This document shows positions 30,871 through 41,490 of a stretch of DNA of 64,000 bases, piece by piece. Source of the stretch: Rutstroemia sp. NJR-2017a BVV2 (lineage: Eukaryota; Ascomycota; Leotiomycetes; Helotiales; Rutstroemiaceae); NCBI GenBank assembly GCA_002946415.1, contig NJPS01000004.1, forward strand, positions 687,001 through 751,000, read 5' to 3'. Numbering within the stretch: position 1 is the stretch's first letter; the number at the start of each line of letters is the position of its first letter. A program made the position numbers and the translations under genes. The notes below the pieces were generated by a model that worked only from the letters and a program-made list of their open reading frames with translations, ran no database searches and was not told where the DNA came from.

Positions 30871-31394
30871 CGCGGCGACCAAGAAGGCGACTAGTAGATA
30901 GAAACTATCCGTGATGCACAGGAGCACAGGAGCACAGAAGCACAGGAGGAAAATTCTTTATGGTGTCGCAAAAATATTGGTGAAATTACTTGTTTCCCGA
31001 GGAGATGGGCGAGATGGGCTTCAGATAACTTTAACCATAGCTAACGGTGGCGAACGCTATGTAACCAAATTTTGTGGAGCGTGCGGAGTTAAGAATTTAG
31101 TCCTTGATGCCTGCTACCTCACCGTGCTCACCTGTTCTGACTCCTCCGCATTTGAATAATTTTGTTTATATTCGACATATAAAACGTGTTAATTGAGATA
31201 GGTGTGACCTCGATCCGCTCATTACCTTTATTGCTCCGTTAGTGAAGGCTGAGAGACAAATAGACCCTTTTCTTCTCAAACACAATCAAGCATGACGCCT
31301 TGTATTCCGTTGTCCCACTCATCCCACTAAGATTGTCTCGCTTTTGCCGTGGTCCAATATTCCAGACTTTTCGATATTCACATCTCATCGTACC
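30871..31394. other. Divergent intergenic region, 0.5 kb
   Basis: Shared upstream region of MDP-1 (-) and the GNAT gene (+). Contains the short repeat at 30919-30949; no other gene. Confidence 0.6.
30919..30949. repeat. Short tandem repeat (aggagcaca-like) upstream of MDP-1
   Basis: The nonamer aggagcaca and variants (agaagcaca) occur three to four times in a row just upstream of the MDP-1 start, probably in its 5' leader. Confidence 0.7.
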
Positions 31395-31937
31395 ATGCCG
31401 GAGGTACATGAGCGACCTGAGGTGACCAAGTCTCGTCACCATAAGATTCGTGAAGCACGACACGAGGATGTTCCCTCGCTGAAAGACGTTGAGAGGTCGG
31501 CAGCTGAGCTATTTTCAACCTTCAACGTCGACGTTGGTGACTCTGTCGTGGACCCGGAGTTACTGTCGGCTATGGTCAACCAGCACCACCTTTGGGCTGC
31601 TGTTGATTCTCAAGATATGCCAGTGGGGTTCATAGGAGGAGTAACACTGGATGACCACTTCCATATAATCGAAGTTTCGGTTGTGAAAAGCCATCAACGC
31701 AAAGGGATCGGCACAGCATTGATGGAAAGAATGACCGCAGATGTCAAGAGAGAAGGATATTCTGCAATCACATTGACTACGAACAAGTTCCTTCCATGGA
31801 ATTATCCCTGGTATCAGAGTATTGGATATTTTGAGCTAGAGCCCAGAGATATTGGCCCAGAACTCGCCAATTTGATGAAAGAGGAAGCATTAAAACTCGA
31901 CCAAGACAGCAGGTGTGCAATGAAATTAGTCATTTAG
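31395..31937 (+). CDS. GNAT-family N-acetyltransferase
   Basis: A single exon of 180 residues starting MPEVHERPEVTKSRHHKIRE; the open frame extends upstream without an ATG. The GNAT fold is seen in IREARHEDVPSLKDVERSAA (beta 1/alpha 1), HIIEVSVVKSHQRKGIGTALM (beta 4 followed by the acetyl-CoA pyrophosphate-binding QxxGxG/A loop) and AITLTTNKFLPWNYPWYQSIGYFELE (beta 5 to beta 7, the NxxAxxxYxxxGF-like region). The enzyme transfers acetyl from acetyl-CoA to an amine; the substrate is unknown. No targeting signal is seen, so a cytosolic location is likely. Confidence 0.9.
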   Translation: MPEVHERPEVTKSRHHKIREARHEDVPSLKDVERSAAELFSTFNVDVGDSVVDPELLSAMVNQHHLWAAVDSQDMPVGFIGGVTLDDHFHIIEVSVVKSHQRKGIGTALMERMTADVKREGYSAITLTTNKFLPWNYPWYQSIGYFELEPRDIGPELANLMKEEALKLDQDSRCAMKLVI

Positions 31938-33056
31938 TCAAGCTGGCGCGTGGTTCATGGAGGCTCAAATTCATGCTTAACCACAGAATCAAGAGCACAA
32001 TGGCCTCTTCTCCATGTGGATGGCTGCAGAAGGGACGATGTGTCCTGTCTCTATATGTGTGGTACCTGCTGTCGACATAACTCGTGTTCGCAAGGGAAGA
32101 GGCAAGCAAACATGTTCGGCGCAACGCGGCAGTTACGCTTCCAATTACCTTGCAAGGATCAGCTGAGGCCATCATAAACAGAAGCATGCTATTAGAAGTG
32201 GTGCGACTCGAAATCTTTGGTGCCCGAAGCCGGGGTAAGCTGCATATTCAACGCGGACACCCGCGTCCGGGGAAGCAATCATCGCAATCTCAAGACTGAA
32301 GAGCATTCAGAATGGCACCGAAGGTCTACATGTAGCAGCTTTCCGGGGAGCTGGTTCCAATGTCACACTCATCTCAGGCCGTACGAATTCACAATCTATA
32401 GTTTGGAATAATGACCCTGAAGCCGGCGTTCCTGGTTCTTCTGAGGGGTAAATTTTACATAAGGTTTTCTATTCAAGATCCTTATCTAGTGGCCGCTCCG
32501 GTCAAGCAGGTAAGATGCATTGCATGCTTTAGTTCTGCACATCGCCCATTTGCGATCCACTTTGTACTTGTATTGAACATCTTCACTTGCATCCTTTTAG
32601 AGGAGTGGCTCACACGTATTTGCTTTTGGTTAAGTGATCTATCACATTTCTCTATGGTCAATTCTGCATCGAATTTGGCAGGGGCGACACGCTTCGCGGG
32701 AACCCACATGATCTAAGGTCTTGTTCGTACAAGTGCGCGGAGACTGAACATACAGTATCGGTAGTTGTCATCGTCAATTACTCTATGTTCTTGTTTTTAT
32801 GGTGCAGCCATGTAAGATTCTTATTTGCCGGATAAGACACAATGAAACATGCAAGATAAGTCTGATATCAATCTACCTTATTATTCATGTGAATGGATGA
32901 CAATGCATACCTGCTCCTCTTTAAACTGTATATCATTTTCATCGGTAACCGGATCTCAAGCATATCTGGTGAATATAAATCCCCAATTCCTTGACTTTAC
33001 TGAGCGAAAGCACATGAACTTTCATTCCCACGGATTTCACTTCAGAATCCTGCAAC
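31938..33056. other. Intergenic, 1.1 kb
   Basis: No intact gene. A 71-codon open frame without ATG (32239-32451) has protein-like composition and is discussed as a finding. The right part is the presumed promoter of the permease. Confidence 0.5.
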
Positions 33057-35238
33057 ATGGACCAACCTATCAACATTCATGAGAAACTCTCCATACCTAA
33101 CCCTTCCTTGCCATCAACTTCATACTCTGAAGCGGCAACAATGGTTGACACCCCTCCGAAAATTCAACTAGGTGAAGTCAACGAGATTGGCCATGTTCAG
33201 GAACTGGAACGGAATTTCTCCCTACTATCTATTTGCGCCGTAGGACTTGTCACTGGTAGTACCTGGGCTGCCCTAGGAGGCAGTATTGCTGTCGCAATCT
33301 AGTATGCGCCGTACCCCACCCCTCCATGGTGAAGACAGACTGATGTTTTTTCGCAGCAATGGTGGACCACCAGGGGTATTGTATGAATTCATCCTCGTCT
33401 CGATGTTCTACTGGCTTATCGCAGCGTCTCTTGCCGAGCTAGCTTCATCGGTTCCCAGCAGTGCTGGCGTCTATCATTGGGCTTCAATCACGCCTGGGCC
33501 TAAGTATGGCAGGGTATGTGGCTGGTTCGCCGGCTGGTGGAATACATTTGCGTGGATATCTGGCGCTGGTGAGTTTGTGAACGCAACTATGCGTAGAACT
33601 GTCTAACAATTATTAGCCACAGTTACTTCTATAACAGCGAATATTGTTGTGGCAATTTTCTCCGTTCATCATCCCGATTACTCTATCATGAGATGGCAAA
33701 TCTTCATAGTACATGTTATCATCACATGGATCGCCTGTTTTATCGTCTTGTTTGCCAACAAGGCTTTGCCTATGATCAATAATATCGGTCTCTTCTTTAT
33801 TCTAGCTGGCGTCTTGTAAGTTTTCTGTTCTTCTGTTAGCTTTTGCCAACCCTCCCTCAACCCTCTTGCGGCGTTCTCCAGGCTTTCCGCCCACTAGTTC
33901 AATGTCTGTCCTTTTCTTCTTTTTTATTTCTCTGATGAATGGGAGGGTAGGGAGTAGATTTACAGCGTCCAATTGTCAGACTTATCTTCTAAGAGCGAAT
34001 TCATCCACGTTGTTGGAGCTAATTTCGACTCGCAGTATCACCATTGTCGTATGTGCTATTATGCCGCGCACGAACGGAAACGGATACGCAACTTCATCAT
34101 TCGTGTGGGCGGATTGGGCCAATGTAACGGGTTACTCCAGTAACGGCTTCGTGTTTCTTGCCGGCATGTTGAATGGAGCATTTTCTGTGGGAACTCCGGA
34201 CTGTGTCTCTCATCTCGCTGAAGAGATTCCAAATCCGAAGCGTAACGTGCCTCTGGCAATGGCTGCTCAGATGGTTATCGGGTTCATTACCGCATTTTGT
34301 TACGCAGTAGCTATCCGTAAGTACCTCCCCGGGTCCTGATTTGGGACGTCAACTATGATTAGAAGGTGTTGAGACTCACCATGTCCTCTGACACGTATCT
34401 GCCTTACAAATTATTGATCCAGAAACCTCAGTCCTAGACATGCTAACATATATTTGATTTAGTTTACGCCACCACTGATCTCAACGCTGTGCTAAGTGCG
34501 CGCTTCTTTCCCCTCGCTGAAATCTATGCCCAAGCAACCGGTTCTCGTGCCGGCACCACCGGCCTCCTCTTCGCCATCTTCCTGCCCATTTTCTGTACTC
34601 TAATCGGCTCGTATATAACCGCTGGTAGATGTCTCTGGACACTTGCTCGAGACGACGCAGTTCCATTTTCTCACTGGCTCCACATCATTCATCCCCGCCA
34701 CAGAAATCCTTTCAACGCAACCATTGTCTGTGGCATCTGGAGCACAATCCTTGGTGCTGTTTATGTCGGCTCATTGGCCGCTTTCAACGCTTTCGTAGGA
34801 TCGTTCGTTGTTTTATCTACCCTTTCTTATCTTGCGGCCATCCTGCCTTTTATCTTCACTCGGCGCTTCTCGCGCTCGACGCATGGCCAGGGTCCGTATA
34901 CGAATAGTATGATACCCGGCCCTTATCAGATGAATAATGTGGTTGGGTATACGGTCAATATTATTAGCTGTTTATATATCATTGTATTTGTGGTTATCTT
35001 CTGTTTCCCCTACACCGTACCATTCGATGCCTCGACTATGAATTATTCTAGTCTGATTACGGGCGGCCTGTCGGTCTTCGCTGGTGTATGGTGGTGCATT
35101 CAAGGGGGGAAATATGTAGGCCCTATGATTGATCTTCGAGCGGTCGAGCTGGAGAGAAATACGTCGTTCAATATGGGTTTGGTAGCGGATGTTAATGGGC
35201 TGAAAAGAGCGACTGAAACGGTGTCTGAGGCTGGTTAA
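33057..35238 (+). CDS. Amino acid/choline permease (APC superfamily, GABA/choline permease type)
   Basis: Exons 33057-33301, 33357-33568, 33617-33815, 34036-34316 and 34463-35238 give 570 residues in frame. The N-terminal cytosolic part leads to LERNFSLLSICAVGLVTGSTWAALGGSIA, then across the first junction AIYNGGPPGVLYEF, LAELASSVPSSAGVYHWAS and YGRVCGWFAGWWNTFAWISGA. Later segments are FVFLAGMLNGAFSVGTPDCVSHLAEEIPNPKRNVPLAM (consensus amphipathic region) and ILYATTDLNAVLS. These are typical of fungal plasma-membrane permeases for choline (Hnm1), GABA or amino acids of the APC ACT family. The substrate cannot be told. Intron 3 (33816-34035, 220 bp) is unusually long for this gene; I saw no exon inside it. 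Confidence 0.92.
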
Positions 35239-35591
35239 AAGGTCTGAATCATCTTTACATGTGTTGTTCCACATTAGATGAGGTCATATTTTGCGAATAT
35301 TTTTTTGGAGTTTACTATATGGCGGCTTTAGATATCTTTCAGCTGCTTGGTTTCATTGGTTACTTATAAAAGTTTTTTTGGTGTCTCTCATTCATGAGAC
35401 TTTTGAGGATACTTTGGATTTCAGGTAAAACCTAAATAGAATGCAATGATAATGTTCGTAGCGAACAAGTACTGAGAATTGCGCCAGGGCCTTTCTCTTT
35501 ATTCATTCCCAACGCGTCCACCCGGTGTTAAATCTCCAGACGGTTGTCGAGGCTATCGGTCAAGGAAGCACTTAAGACTACACATCTCCCT
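35239..35591. other. Convergent intergenic region, 0.35 kb
   Basis: Between the ends of the permease (+) and the SDR gene (-). T-rich 3' flank; nothing else seen. Confidence 0.6.
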
Positions 35592-36829
35592 CTACCAAGG
35601 AACAACAGATCCATCATACGAGAGGAAGGAGCCTGACGTAGTCGATTTCGTCGCTGCATCAATCTAGACGGGTAATATCAGTACACCTCTTCTCCCTTCT
35701 CGGAAGAACCAAGTCCACATACCTGCGTGAGTAAACCATTCACACTTTCCTCCACACTACAGAAACAAAGAAATATTAGCTGGTTGTTTCTTAAGGGAGG
35801 GTAGGGGTGGTTATATATTTGGGATGAAGAAGATAGATGAAATTGTATTCGCAGTTGGACGTGGTGAAATCAAAGAAAGAGAAAATGGTGGGAAAAGACT
35901 CACGTCATAGGAGGTTCGGAAATCCCGACGCTGTCGGCGAATGCTTGGCCGTTGTCGGTTTTGACCCATCTGTGATGTTCGAATCTTGGTTAGCATATAT
36001 CTTCTCACTCTCAGATCGTATTCTCAGATGTAATTCCCCTCGTTCTCTCCTCTTCGTTCTCTCCCCTTGCGCTTTTTATTCTATCCCCATCTCCACCCTC
36101 TCAAGCCATACCCCGAAAACAAGACCAAAGAAAAGCAAAAACATACCCCGGATGCAACGCCAAACTCACCACCCCCTCCTCCTCAAAATGCACCTTCCTC
36201 ACAAAATAATCTCCCCCCGCCTTACTAACCCCATACGCTAGACTTGGTACCCCGCTCTCCATGCCCGCAATCGAGCCCAGAGAGCTACTGATGTAGATGA
36301 TTTTCCTCACTCCCTGTCCTTTTCCCTCCTCCATTCCCACGCTCTCACCAACGCCGAAAAACGGTCTCAAAACCTGCCAAAGCGCAACCGGAAACAGCGT
36401 ATTAACCTCGAAATGCTCGCGCATCTCATCCAAACTGGTTTCCGCTACGGAATGGAACGAAGTCGCTTGCCCGGCGTTGAGGATCAGGATGTGGATCTTT
36501 TGGATACCGTGTTGGGCGAGGAGAGAGGGGAGCGCGGAGAGAGAGGAGGGGGTGAAGGTGAGGGGGAGGGGGATCAGAGTTGAGGTGGGGTGGGTGGGGA
36601 GGTGCGAGAGGGTGGGAGAGGGGGTGCGCGTGGTGGCGATGATGGTGGTGGAGGGGCGGAGGAGGAGCGCGCGGGTTAGGTTGTGGCCGATTCCTGCGGT
36701 GGGGTGGGGCTGGGTGTTAGTAGGAGTGAGAGGGAAGTCATAAGCGATGGGAAAAGGGGGCCCCTATTTGAGGATTTCAAAAATACCTTTGTTGGCTCCG
36801 GTAATGAAATATGTAATATTTTCAGACAT
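35592..36829 (-). CDS. Short-chain dehydrogenase/reductase (classical SDR)
   Basis: Five exons: 36787-36829, 36147-36693, 35904-35969, 35723-35756 and 35592-35663, giving 253 residues. Exon 1 plus exon 2 form ITYFITGANKGIGHNLTRAL, with the TGxxxGIG cofactor loop split by an intron. LILNAGQ is the NAG motif, YISSSLGSIAG the serine-containing strand, and YGVSKAGGDYF the YxxxK catalytic pair. HPGWVKTDNGQAFADSVG is the region after the active site. The protein ends TKSTTSGSFLSYDGSVVPW, characteristic of fungal cytosolic SDRs related to the sniffer/ketoreductase group. Substrate unknown. The sense strand of exon 2 is very C-rich, with a G-rich opposite strand. Confidence 0.93.
36480..36725 (+). 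other. G-tract-rich segment opposite the SDR exon 2
   Basis: The plus strand is a dense array of G runs (three to five) from about 36510 to 36640 and again to 36725, lying antisense to the 5' part of the SDR coding sequence. G-quadruplex formation on the template strand is possible. Confidence 0.55.
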
Positions 36830-37824
36830 TTTGAGGTTGATGAAGGTATTTTGAAGAGTATAAATGTGCTGGTGAAGGAGTGGTTGATGGTTGAAGGTGC
36901 GAAGAGCAGGAAATTTTGTTGAGGAAGATGGAGGAAGCGAGAATCGAAAATTTTGGAAGAGTGGAGGGTATTTATATGTGCGAGAGTGCGATAAGCGTGG
37001 TTAGAGAAATTATGATTGGATAAATAGATTGAGAAATGGTCTGGAATATGATGGAATATTGGGGGGTGGTGGAGCTGCTCAAGAATCGCGTGATGGAAAT
37101 CCAGAGTCAGCTTCACACTTGGGCCGCCCACCCACACCCGGCGTCTTTACCTACAGTCAATTATGCATTCATGGGCATGAGATTGAAAGTATGATTCAGC
37201 GGATATAACTGTGCAATATTTGCTTGATCTCATGCGCATTTGACGCGTTGTCACATCGATGCGGTGTACTACATCGCGACGATGACTATAGCCAAACAAG
37301 GTACCTCCGATGAGCGAGGAGCTTCTACCCAGTCCTCAAAAAAAAAAAACAAGGAGTATGCATCCTCTATAGACAACTGGCTTTCGATATATCTTTCCAT
37401 CATAAATTTCCATCTCAGCCCAAATAGCTGGGCAGTCCTTCGCGGCCTCACTCCCGCCGATTTCAATGACCTCTTACTCTCTTCCACTTCCATCGTAACC
37501 TACATATAATTAAGATCATCAAGATTGATAACTGTAGAAACGCTATCATCATCAGTTAAATAGACGTCTGGTGGGGGTACGTGTTGGCGTCTGGATTTCT
37601 CAAGGATGAACAAGTCACCTTTAAGGACATGGAGGGAAAACTCTGGAACAACAAAGCTTGAATATAAAGAGATTCATTATGCGGAGAGCAGACTCCTGTA
37701 ATGGAACTATCCCATGGAAGTTGGAACTAATCAGTTCACACTACCTTCCGTCCTAGAAGAAATTACACTATCATTTATACATCGCATCATATACAATCGT
37801 TAACATCCGAGATTCACCTCCCCG
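36830..37824. other. Intergenic, 1.0 kb
   Basis: Promoter of the SDR gene and 3' flank of the membrane-protein gene. It contains a poly-A run near 37335-37350. No gene seen. Confidence 0.55.
36971..36976 (-). promoter_or_regulatory. TATA box of the SDR gene
   Basis: Minus strand TATAAA about 140 bp upstream of the ATG at 36829. Confidence 0.45.
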
Positions 37825-39626
37825 TCATCTCGAAACAGAACTAACCGGACTCACCACCCCGCTCCCGGTTCCACCACCAAGCAAGCCCCTAATCCTCAAC
37901 TCCGCCTCTCTCACCGCCGCACTCTCGTCTCTCCTCGCCATCGGACTTCTAAAAGTCCTCTGTTGCCCATTCATCCCTGCAGCCATTCCGTTCCCCTGTA
38001 CTATTGGCGATATGTAATCGAATGGTGGTGGTGGGGGTATGGGATCGAAGGAAAGAGCAGTCGAAGAAGGGATCTCGGAAACGCCCGTTGTGGCTGTTTG
38101 GATCGTCTTTTCATCTGAGGGATACGTTTGAGATTTCGGTCGCTGCGGAAGTGACCGTGATGTGTTTACTGTAAGGTGCTGGTGGTGTTTTGCAGGATGA
38201 GGAAAGGGAGGATGGTTGCCGGAGAAGAGAGATGTGGGAGCGGGTCCGGTGGCTGCGAAGCCTACTTCGCGCGCGGGCTGAGCTGGTGCTTGTACTGCTG
38301 AAGGTGGAGGTGGAGGTGGATGCGGAAGGACAGAGGATACGACGATAGGTGTATGGGAGGAGATACTTGTGTTTCTATTCGCGTTTGCGTTCGTGCTGAG
38401 CTTAGGCACAGATTCTGGAGTAGGATTCCGAATAGAAGGGTTTTCATAGCCAGGGAGTTCGGCGACGCTGCGGCGGGGGCGTTTGGCTTTGAGGCGGGAC
38501 CAGAACCGGTTGCTTTTACTTTTTAGGGTAAGTGCAGAGTTATCGACCCATGTGTTTGGATGCGTGGGTGGGGGTGGGAAGAAGGGGAGTATGGAGCTGG
38601 AGGAGGCAGTGGAGGGTTTGACTTTCATTGAAGGGCGATCTTGCTTCTGGCGCCGGTGGCGGATGTAGAAGAAGATGAGGAGACCGATGAGTAGAGCGAG
38701 GCCAATGGAGAGAGGGACGGCGATGACGATCTTTTTGTGGGAGTCTTGGGTGAAGGAAGGTGCTGGAGTGGGTGTTTGAGGGCTGATCGTGGCCGGGACG
38801 GGCGTTGCGGTGCTCGATGGTACGGTCGAGGTTGAGGTCGAGGTTGAGGATATAGATGAAGATGTTGTGGCGCGAGAGGAAGCGGAGGGGGTCACTGGTA
38901 TATTGGTGACGGCCACTCCATGCGTTGGATTTCCAATTGCACCAGACGTGGTTAATTGAGCCGCCGATAAAGATGATACTACATGCATGTTGAATGCTAC
39001 TTGATCCTCCGACTCCATCCGGATAACTGAATCTGGCCCATCCGTAGTGTCGCAAACGGCATTTGCAGCTACGATAGAAGGGGCGAAGTTGGTGCCGGTC
39101 ATATTAGTCAATGAAAAGCGAGGAGAGTAGTTTGTGAGAACAGGAATGGAAGTTGATGGATAGCTTGAGCTGTTTATCGGATTCGACTGAATGCCGAAGA
39201 AACTGAAATATATCAGCATAATATTGGTGGTATAGAATCCACGTTTCTTACTAGGAGTTTGTCGCATTGGGTCCTAGACTTGCGTCCAAGTGTATAGTTA
39301 TATTGTTTGATCCGATGGGAACTGCCCATTCATTCAACGTTGTCTGTGGATGTCCATTAGTGACTTATTCGTTCCCCAAGAAGGCCAATAACATGTGGAA
39401 AGATAGCCTGAAGACGACATACCATGACGTTATTATTTCCTGTATACAAAACCAACAAATGACTACCCATTTCACTAATCAACAATGCATCTCCATCTTC
39501 TTTCCACCACAAAGTAACGTCCCCCGAGCCTAGTAAGGCCCCAGGATACGGCCATGTAAAGGCTATATCTGCATTGCTGAAACAAAACAAGGCGCAAGAC
39601 AGGAAGAGCAGAACCAAATGTCGCAT
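37825..39626 (-). CDS. Single-pass membrane protein with Ser/Thr-rich stalk (557 aa), surface-sensor-like
   Basis: Exons 39423-39626, 39252-39343 and 37825-39202. A signal peptide (MRHLVLLFLSCALFCFSNA) is followed by an ectodomain of about 160 residues (DIAFTWPYPGALLGSGDVTLWWKEDGDALL, several N-glycosylation sequons such as NNIT, NATN, NMTG). A Ser/Thr/Pro-rich stalk with an STSTSTST run follows, then one membrane helix (about residues 256-280, IVIAVPLSIGLALLIGLLIF), an RHRRQK stop-transfer and a 270-residue proline-rich cytosolic tail. This architecture is shared by many fungal cell-surface proteins of unknown function and by Wsc/Mid2-type sensors, but no WSC cysteine domain is present. Function is not assigned. 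Confidence 0.85.
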
Positions 39627-41490
39627 TTTTAGGTGATATACTTTTTCGGGTTAACTGGACGCATCTTCCTTAGAGAGATCAAACAAATCATGCGCAAGCA
39701 GTGTAAAACATCATCGAGGAGAAACAAGAAGACCAAAAAGTGACCTCAAGGAGCGCAAAGGAATCGGATCCTTCTTATAATAACTCACTCAACCGCGGGC
39801 AACATATGATACTCCATACGACTTGAAATGTATATTTATGTACGAAAGGACACCAAGAGAGGCACATTCAAATTGAGATACCACCCACACTAAATAAGAA
39901 ACGACATAGCAATTGTACCGACTGACAAGGCAGTAAAGGGCTAAATGGCTCTTTACGACATCCGGGGAACGAAGAGACTGTTGGCCCTTGCATACATTCG
40001 AGCCATGACAGGAGCTGTGCCACTGGGCCTCGTCAATTTTGCGCTCGCTCATTCGTCGGAGCGACGAAACTGCGCCTCTTCCCGCCGCTAGGTGGTAAGA
40101 TTTGTGCTGCAGAATTATGCAGTGCACAGGTAAGAATGATCAGATTGAGGATTGCTTTTGAATTGTAGTTAACCGGTCGTTGCTTTGAGAAGTGACCGGA
40201 GCTTTTGGTTCGTCAACCATAGACGGTATCAACACCCGGAGCTCTTTTGAGCTATCTATCCCACTATGCGAGTAGTCTTTCTTGATTTTTACGTATCCAA
40301 TCACGCAACTTTACGAGTGCTGCATGTATGCGCCCAGAATACTCCCTGGAACATAGTCCTCACTCCAGGCGTTCACCAAACGTGAAAAGAAACGAAAACC
40401 AAAAAAAGAGATGACTGACCATGAAAATTTGCCAAAGCGAAGGATTACCAAATGGCTTCTGCACTGCAACCCCCTTTCCAAATCCCGGGGACATCAAATC
40501 CTTCGCTGCAACCCGCATTGAAAACGAATTTCGCTTTCCAGTCCATGTGTACCGTAACACGATAACCGTGAGACATGACGACTGTATGTACATGTCGTAC
40601 CTGCTGCTGCCATCTTATCATCCAAAACACCCACTCTGCATCGCACACGGGTCGGGAGGAGGAACCTGGGTGTGAGATGCGCAAGATCATCCACCCTCCA
40701 CGTGGGGTGACATGCATGCGGGAAAATTACTGACTGTACTGTACTATACATGGCGTGCGTGCGTGAGCTCAGATAGAAATAGAAAGAGCCACGAGCTGAT
40801 CATTGCACAATTCGCACTGTGGCATTCTCACCATCGTTTTGTGTGAGTGCGTTTGGAGAAAACACGCTGCCTATCGTCGAGAGAACCATGTGTTCTCCGG
40901 GGAAGGTGTGCGGGCGCCGGAGTGCCCGGCTGGGTTTCTGAGGCGTGGGCTGGGCTGGATTGAGAAGGTTGCAACCGCGAGACAGGGGTGGATGTTGCAA
41001 GGTACTGACTGACTGGACTGCTGCTTTCGCCACTTGGTTAGGCAGTGTGGCCGATAATGCCTTCTTGCCACGAGATTCTTTTGCAGATCTGTCTGATTGA
41101 TAAGACGATCTGCACGTTTTGTTTCGACTCTTTTTATACGATTCTGGGGTGAAGGAACGGAAAGAAGGTGGGGATGTACTTGGGCGGTTATTATCCACGT
41201 GGAGGGTTTCGGCATCGCAGACGATGATGTATGTTGGAGGTCTCGTGATTGACGACAGAATATGGAGTATGTGGACGTTTCTGTATTCATGAGTTTTAAT
41301 AGTCCAATATTGTAAACTGTCCAAATATCTATCTAGCCTGAGATTTAAAAAACAATAATAGTTCGAAATCATTCGGACGTCCCATCATGGCAACTCTAGA
41401 ATATTGACCTCCATATCCAAATATCGAAACCTTAACCAAACCCTGACACCTTATCACTAGCTTCATCTCACCACACTACTGCATACCCAT
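39627..41490. other. Intergenic, 1.9 kb
   Basis: Upstream region of the membrane-protein gene and 3' flank of the MFS transporter. Several overlapping open frames of 60-190 codons occur on both strands, but none has family similarity or consistent splice structure. I see no gene. Confidence 0.5.

Noticed and set aside
33816..34035. Hidden exon in the 220-bp permease intron
   Set aside because: The intron has a T-rich stretch and stops in the relevant frame, and joining 33815 to 34036 restores the conserved permease reading without it.
39627..41490. Possible genes in the 190- and 139-codon minus-strand frames near 40.8-41.4 kb
   Set aside because: The two frames overlap each other, have no ATG context or splice signals that join them, and show no known motif.
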